Shown: positions 62,546 to 64,000 of the stretch, one piece after another
Layout: each line of letters starts with the position of its first letter
How positions within the stretch are numbered: position 1 is the first letter of the stretch
Source: Christiangramia portivictoriae DSM 23547
Lineage (GTDB): Bacteria; Bacteroidota; Bacteroidia; Flavobacteriales; Flavobacteriaceae
NCBI RefSeq assembly: GCF_000423045.1
Contig: NZ_AUHF01000008.1
Span: 62,001 to 126,000 of the forward strand
Length of the DNA stretch: 64,000 nucleotides
Direction of reading: 5' to 3'
Translations under genes and position numbers: made by a program
The notes under the pieces: generated by a model
The model's input: only the letters and a program-made list of their open reading frames with translations
Databases searched by the model: none
What the model was told of the DNA's origin: nothing

Positions 62546-64000
62546 CTAATTCTTATTAGAAAAAAGAGAAATAAAACTTGCTCCTTCTGCATTAAATTTC
62601 ACTTTCCCATTTTCCGGTTTCAAAGTTTCTATTTTTCTATAAGAATTCTCACTATTGGTAATATATAGGCTTAATGAACTTACAATTTCCGGAATTCCGG
62701 TAATAATAACTTCTCTCGCTCCTCCTTTATTCACCAAGTGAAGAGTGTATTTACCACTTTTTTTATCTCCAAGGGCAGTAGCAGTAATCATTTTCTCTTC
62801 AGAAATAAGAGGAATTACCTTTAATCCCTCAGGTGTATCTCCCAGTTGTTTCAGATTAAAAAAGCGTTGTGTGGGATGTAGTTCTTCCTTGTCGTTACCA
62901 AATACTCCACCTCCGGAAAGAACCGAATAATCAGATGTTAATTGCCATTGAAGAATACTCAAAGGCTGTGCGATTTTAAGTATTTTCAAATAAATGCGAA
63001 TCTCTTCAAGCGCATAAGTAGACTCTTCAAAGATTTGCGGATAACGCCATGCTCCAGCATCAATACTACCTTCGCCAACAAAAAGAGGTTCCTCCACACG
63101 ATTCGCAATATCATGCCATTTTATAAGGTTTTCATCAGTCCAGCCTCTCCAGGAGTGAAAAGAAACACCACCAATAAAGGGCAGGCTTTCCGGATTTACC
63201 GACGCCTGAGTGGTAAAATCCCAGCCATTGGCATCTGCCGTATCTCCCAGTAGAAATTTGGTTTTTAGGCCTGCATTTCTAAAATATTTTCCAAGTTCTT
63301 CTATCAATTGATCGTGTTCCTCAGGCGTTTGCCGCACATCAATTCCAAGGTCAGATTCATTAAAGGAGAACATCACGGTCTTCACGCCGTATTCTTCTTT
63401 TAAATATAAAATATAGGCAGTAATTGATTTATAAATTTCTTCCTTTTTGGACTGATCTAATTGATTCCCGCGGCTTCCGTCGAGATTCACTCCCTCTGCT
63501 CTTTCACCTATTATAGCCCAGTCCGGGGCAAACCAGGCAGCCAGGATCACTGGAATACCTTTTTCATCGAGTCGTTGCGCCATTTCCATGGAAGCCTTTA
63601 CTTTAGGATCTAAGTTTCCATTTTTCGCCTCAGCTATTGGATCCTTCTCAGGGTCTGGATGCCACTGTTTCCAGGGAAGTTCCACTCTACTCCAGGCCAC
63701 CCGTAAATTTTCCAGTGCATAATCTATCACCTGTGGATCTGCTTTCGGATTTTGTAAACGAAAGTTGCCACCAATTCCATCAAAAGCATTTCCTTCCTGC
63801 TCTGGATAGAGCTTCAAAGTCACCGGAGAATTATCCATTTTCCCGGAAACTTCAATTTCAAAGGTGTTTTTATAAGTTTTATTTGCTGAAATATTTCCAG
63901 TTGCGATAGCAAAATTTAACTGGTATTCCGGATTTAAAGAATCCTCATCTGAAGTAATAATTAATTCGGTGGCCTCTTTTACGATAATTGTGATTTCCCG
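62546..64000 (-). CDS. GH30-family-like glycosidase, partial at the window edge
   Basis: The minus frame runs from 62546 to the edge (485 codons) and is open there, so the N-terminus, including any signal peptide, is missing; the ATG at 63838 is internal. The barrel has FDGIGGNFRLQNP (typical GH30 start), an acid/base candidate in MFSFNESDLGID and a nucleophile candidate in LFVGEGSIDAG. A C-terminal beta domain follows (KYTLHLVNKGG, ASFISLFS). GH30 covers glucosylceramidase, beta-xylanase and beta-1,6-galactanase activities. The N-terminal extension seen here (about 54 residues before 63838) is beta-rich, as in a linker or carbohydrate module. Confidence 0.78.
   Translation of the reverse strand, partial: REITIIVKEATELIITSDEDSLNPEYQLNFAIATGNISANKTYKNTFEIEVSGKMDNSPVTLKLYPEQEGNAFDGIGGNFRLQNPKADPQVIDYALENLRVAWSRVELPWKQWHPDPEKDPIAEAKNGNLDPKVKASMEMAQRLDEKGIPVILAAWFAPDWAIIGERAEGVNLDGSRGNQLDQSKKEEIYKSITAYILYLKEEYGVKTVMFSFNESDLGIDVRQTPEEHDQLIEELGKYFRNAGLKTKFLLGDTADANGWDFTTQASVNPESLPFIGGVSFHSWRGWTDENLIKWHDIANRVEEPLFVGEGSIDAGAWRYPQIFEESTYALEEIRIYLKILKIAQPLSILQWQLTSDYSVLSGGGVFGNDKEELHPTQRFFNLKQLGDTPEGLKVIPLISEEKMITATALGDKKSGKYTLHLVNKGGAREVIITGIPEIVSSLSLYITNSENSYRKIETLKPENGKVKFNAEGASFISLFSNKN

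Overview
This window looks like a chromosomal segment of a marine-type Flavobacteriaceae bacterium (phylum Bacteroidota, Gramella/Christiangramia-like). This is inferred from the protein families, the moderate-to-low GC, the TAnnTTTG-type promoter boxes and the many SPI/SPII signal peptides. No rRNA, CRISPR array or intact tRNA was found.

Left chromosomal part (1-31.4 kb): ordinary housekeeping and carbohydrate genes. In order: a bacillithiol-type deacetylase (partial), a trans-sulfuration PLP enzyme, a zinc alcohol dehydrogenase, a periplasmic trehalase lipoprotein, a GNAT acetyltransferase, an MBL-fold lipoprotein, sucC, an MFS transporter, lysA, a hemolysin III/PAQR protein, a LytS/LytTR two-component pair, a secreted protein, a natural SerB-SerA fusion, an FAD oxidoreductase, sbcD-sbcC, a universal stress protein, a giant AsmA-like protein, a GH13 branching enzyme and a DAO-type oxidoreductase.

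Island (about 31.4-60.05 kb): a visibly AT-richer integrated element. It opens with a tyrosine recombinase, an HTH protein and a primase-helicase-like ATPase. It is bracketed by 16-bp direct repeats that resemble the 3' end of a minus-strand tRNA-Ser gene, each with its own leftward terminator. A second set of matching repeats (TTTCTTCGGTACAA boxes) lies near both ends. No relaxase or conjugation gene was seen. The cargo looks like a defence island: a PD-(D/E)XK/DUF4268 protein, a DUF4236 protein, a voltage-gated K+ channel, a fused restriction-methylase, a GIY-YIG nuclease, a long unusual operon, and a NucS-like nuclease plus SRA-domain reader with a decayed second SRA copy.

The standout is the operon at 44.2-56.9 kb. 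It encodes a MotA/ZorA-like channel with a hendecad coiled-coil tail, a MotB/ZorB-like OmpA partner, a tubulin/FtsZ-like GTPase, a very large protein with a C-terminal actin/Hsp70-like ATPase, single-pass membrane proteins, a vWA-like lipoprotein, a secreted nuclease lipoprotein and a trypsin-like protease. The spacing and overlaps from 45,997 onward imply one translation-coupled unit. It resembles Zorya only in its ZorAB-like module. I propose it as an envelope-anchored, ion-driven machine built with cytoskeletal NTPases, possibly anti-phage. The function is inference.

Right part (60.05-64 kb): a 3' half of a CAT-anticodon tRNA (probably initiator tRNA) with its terminator, then about 1 kb of decayed small ORFs, then manA and a GH30-type glycosidase running off the window. 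The left half of that tRNA is not in the window, so this junction marks a second integration or a rearrangement.
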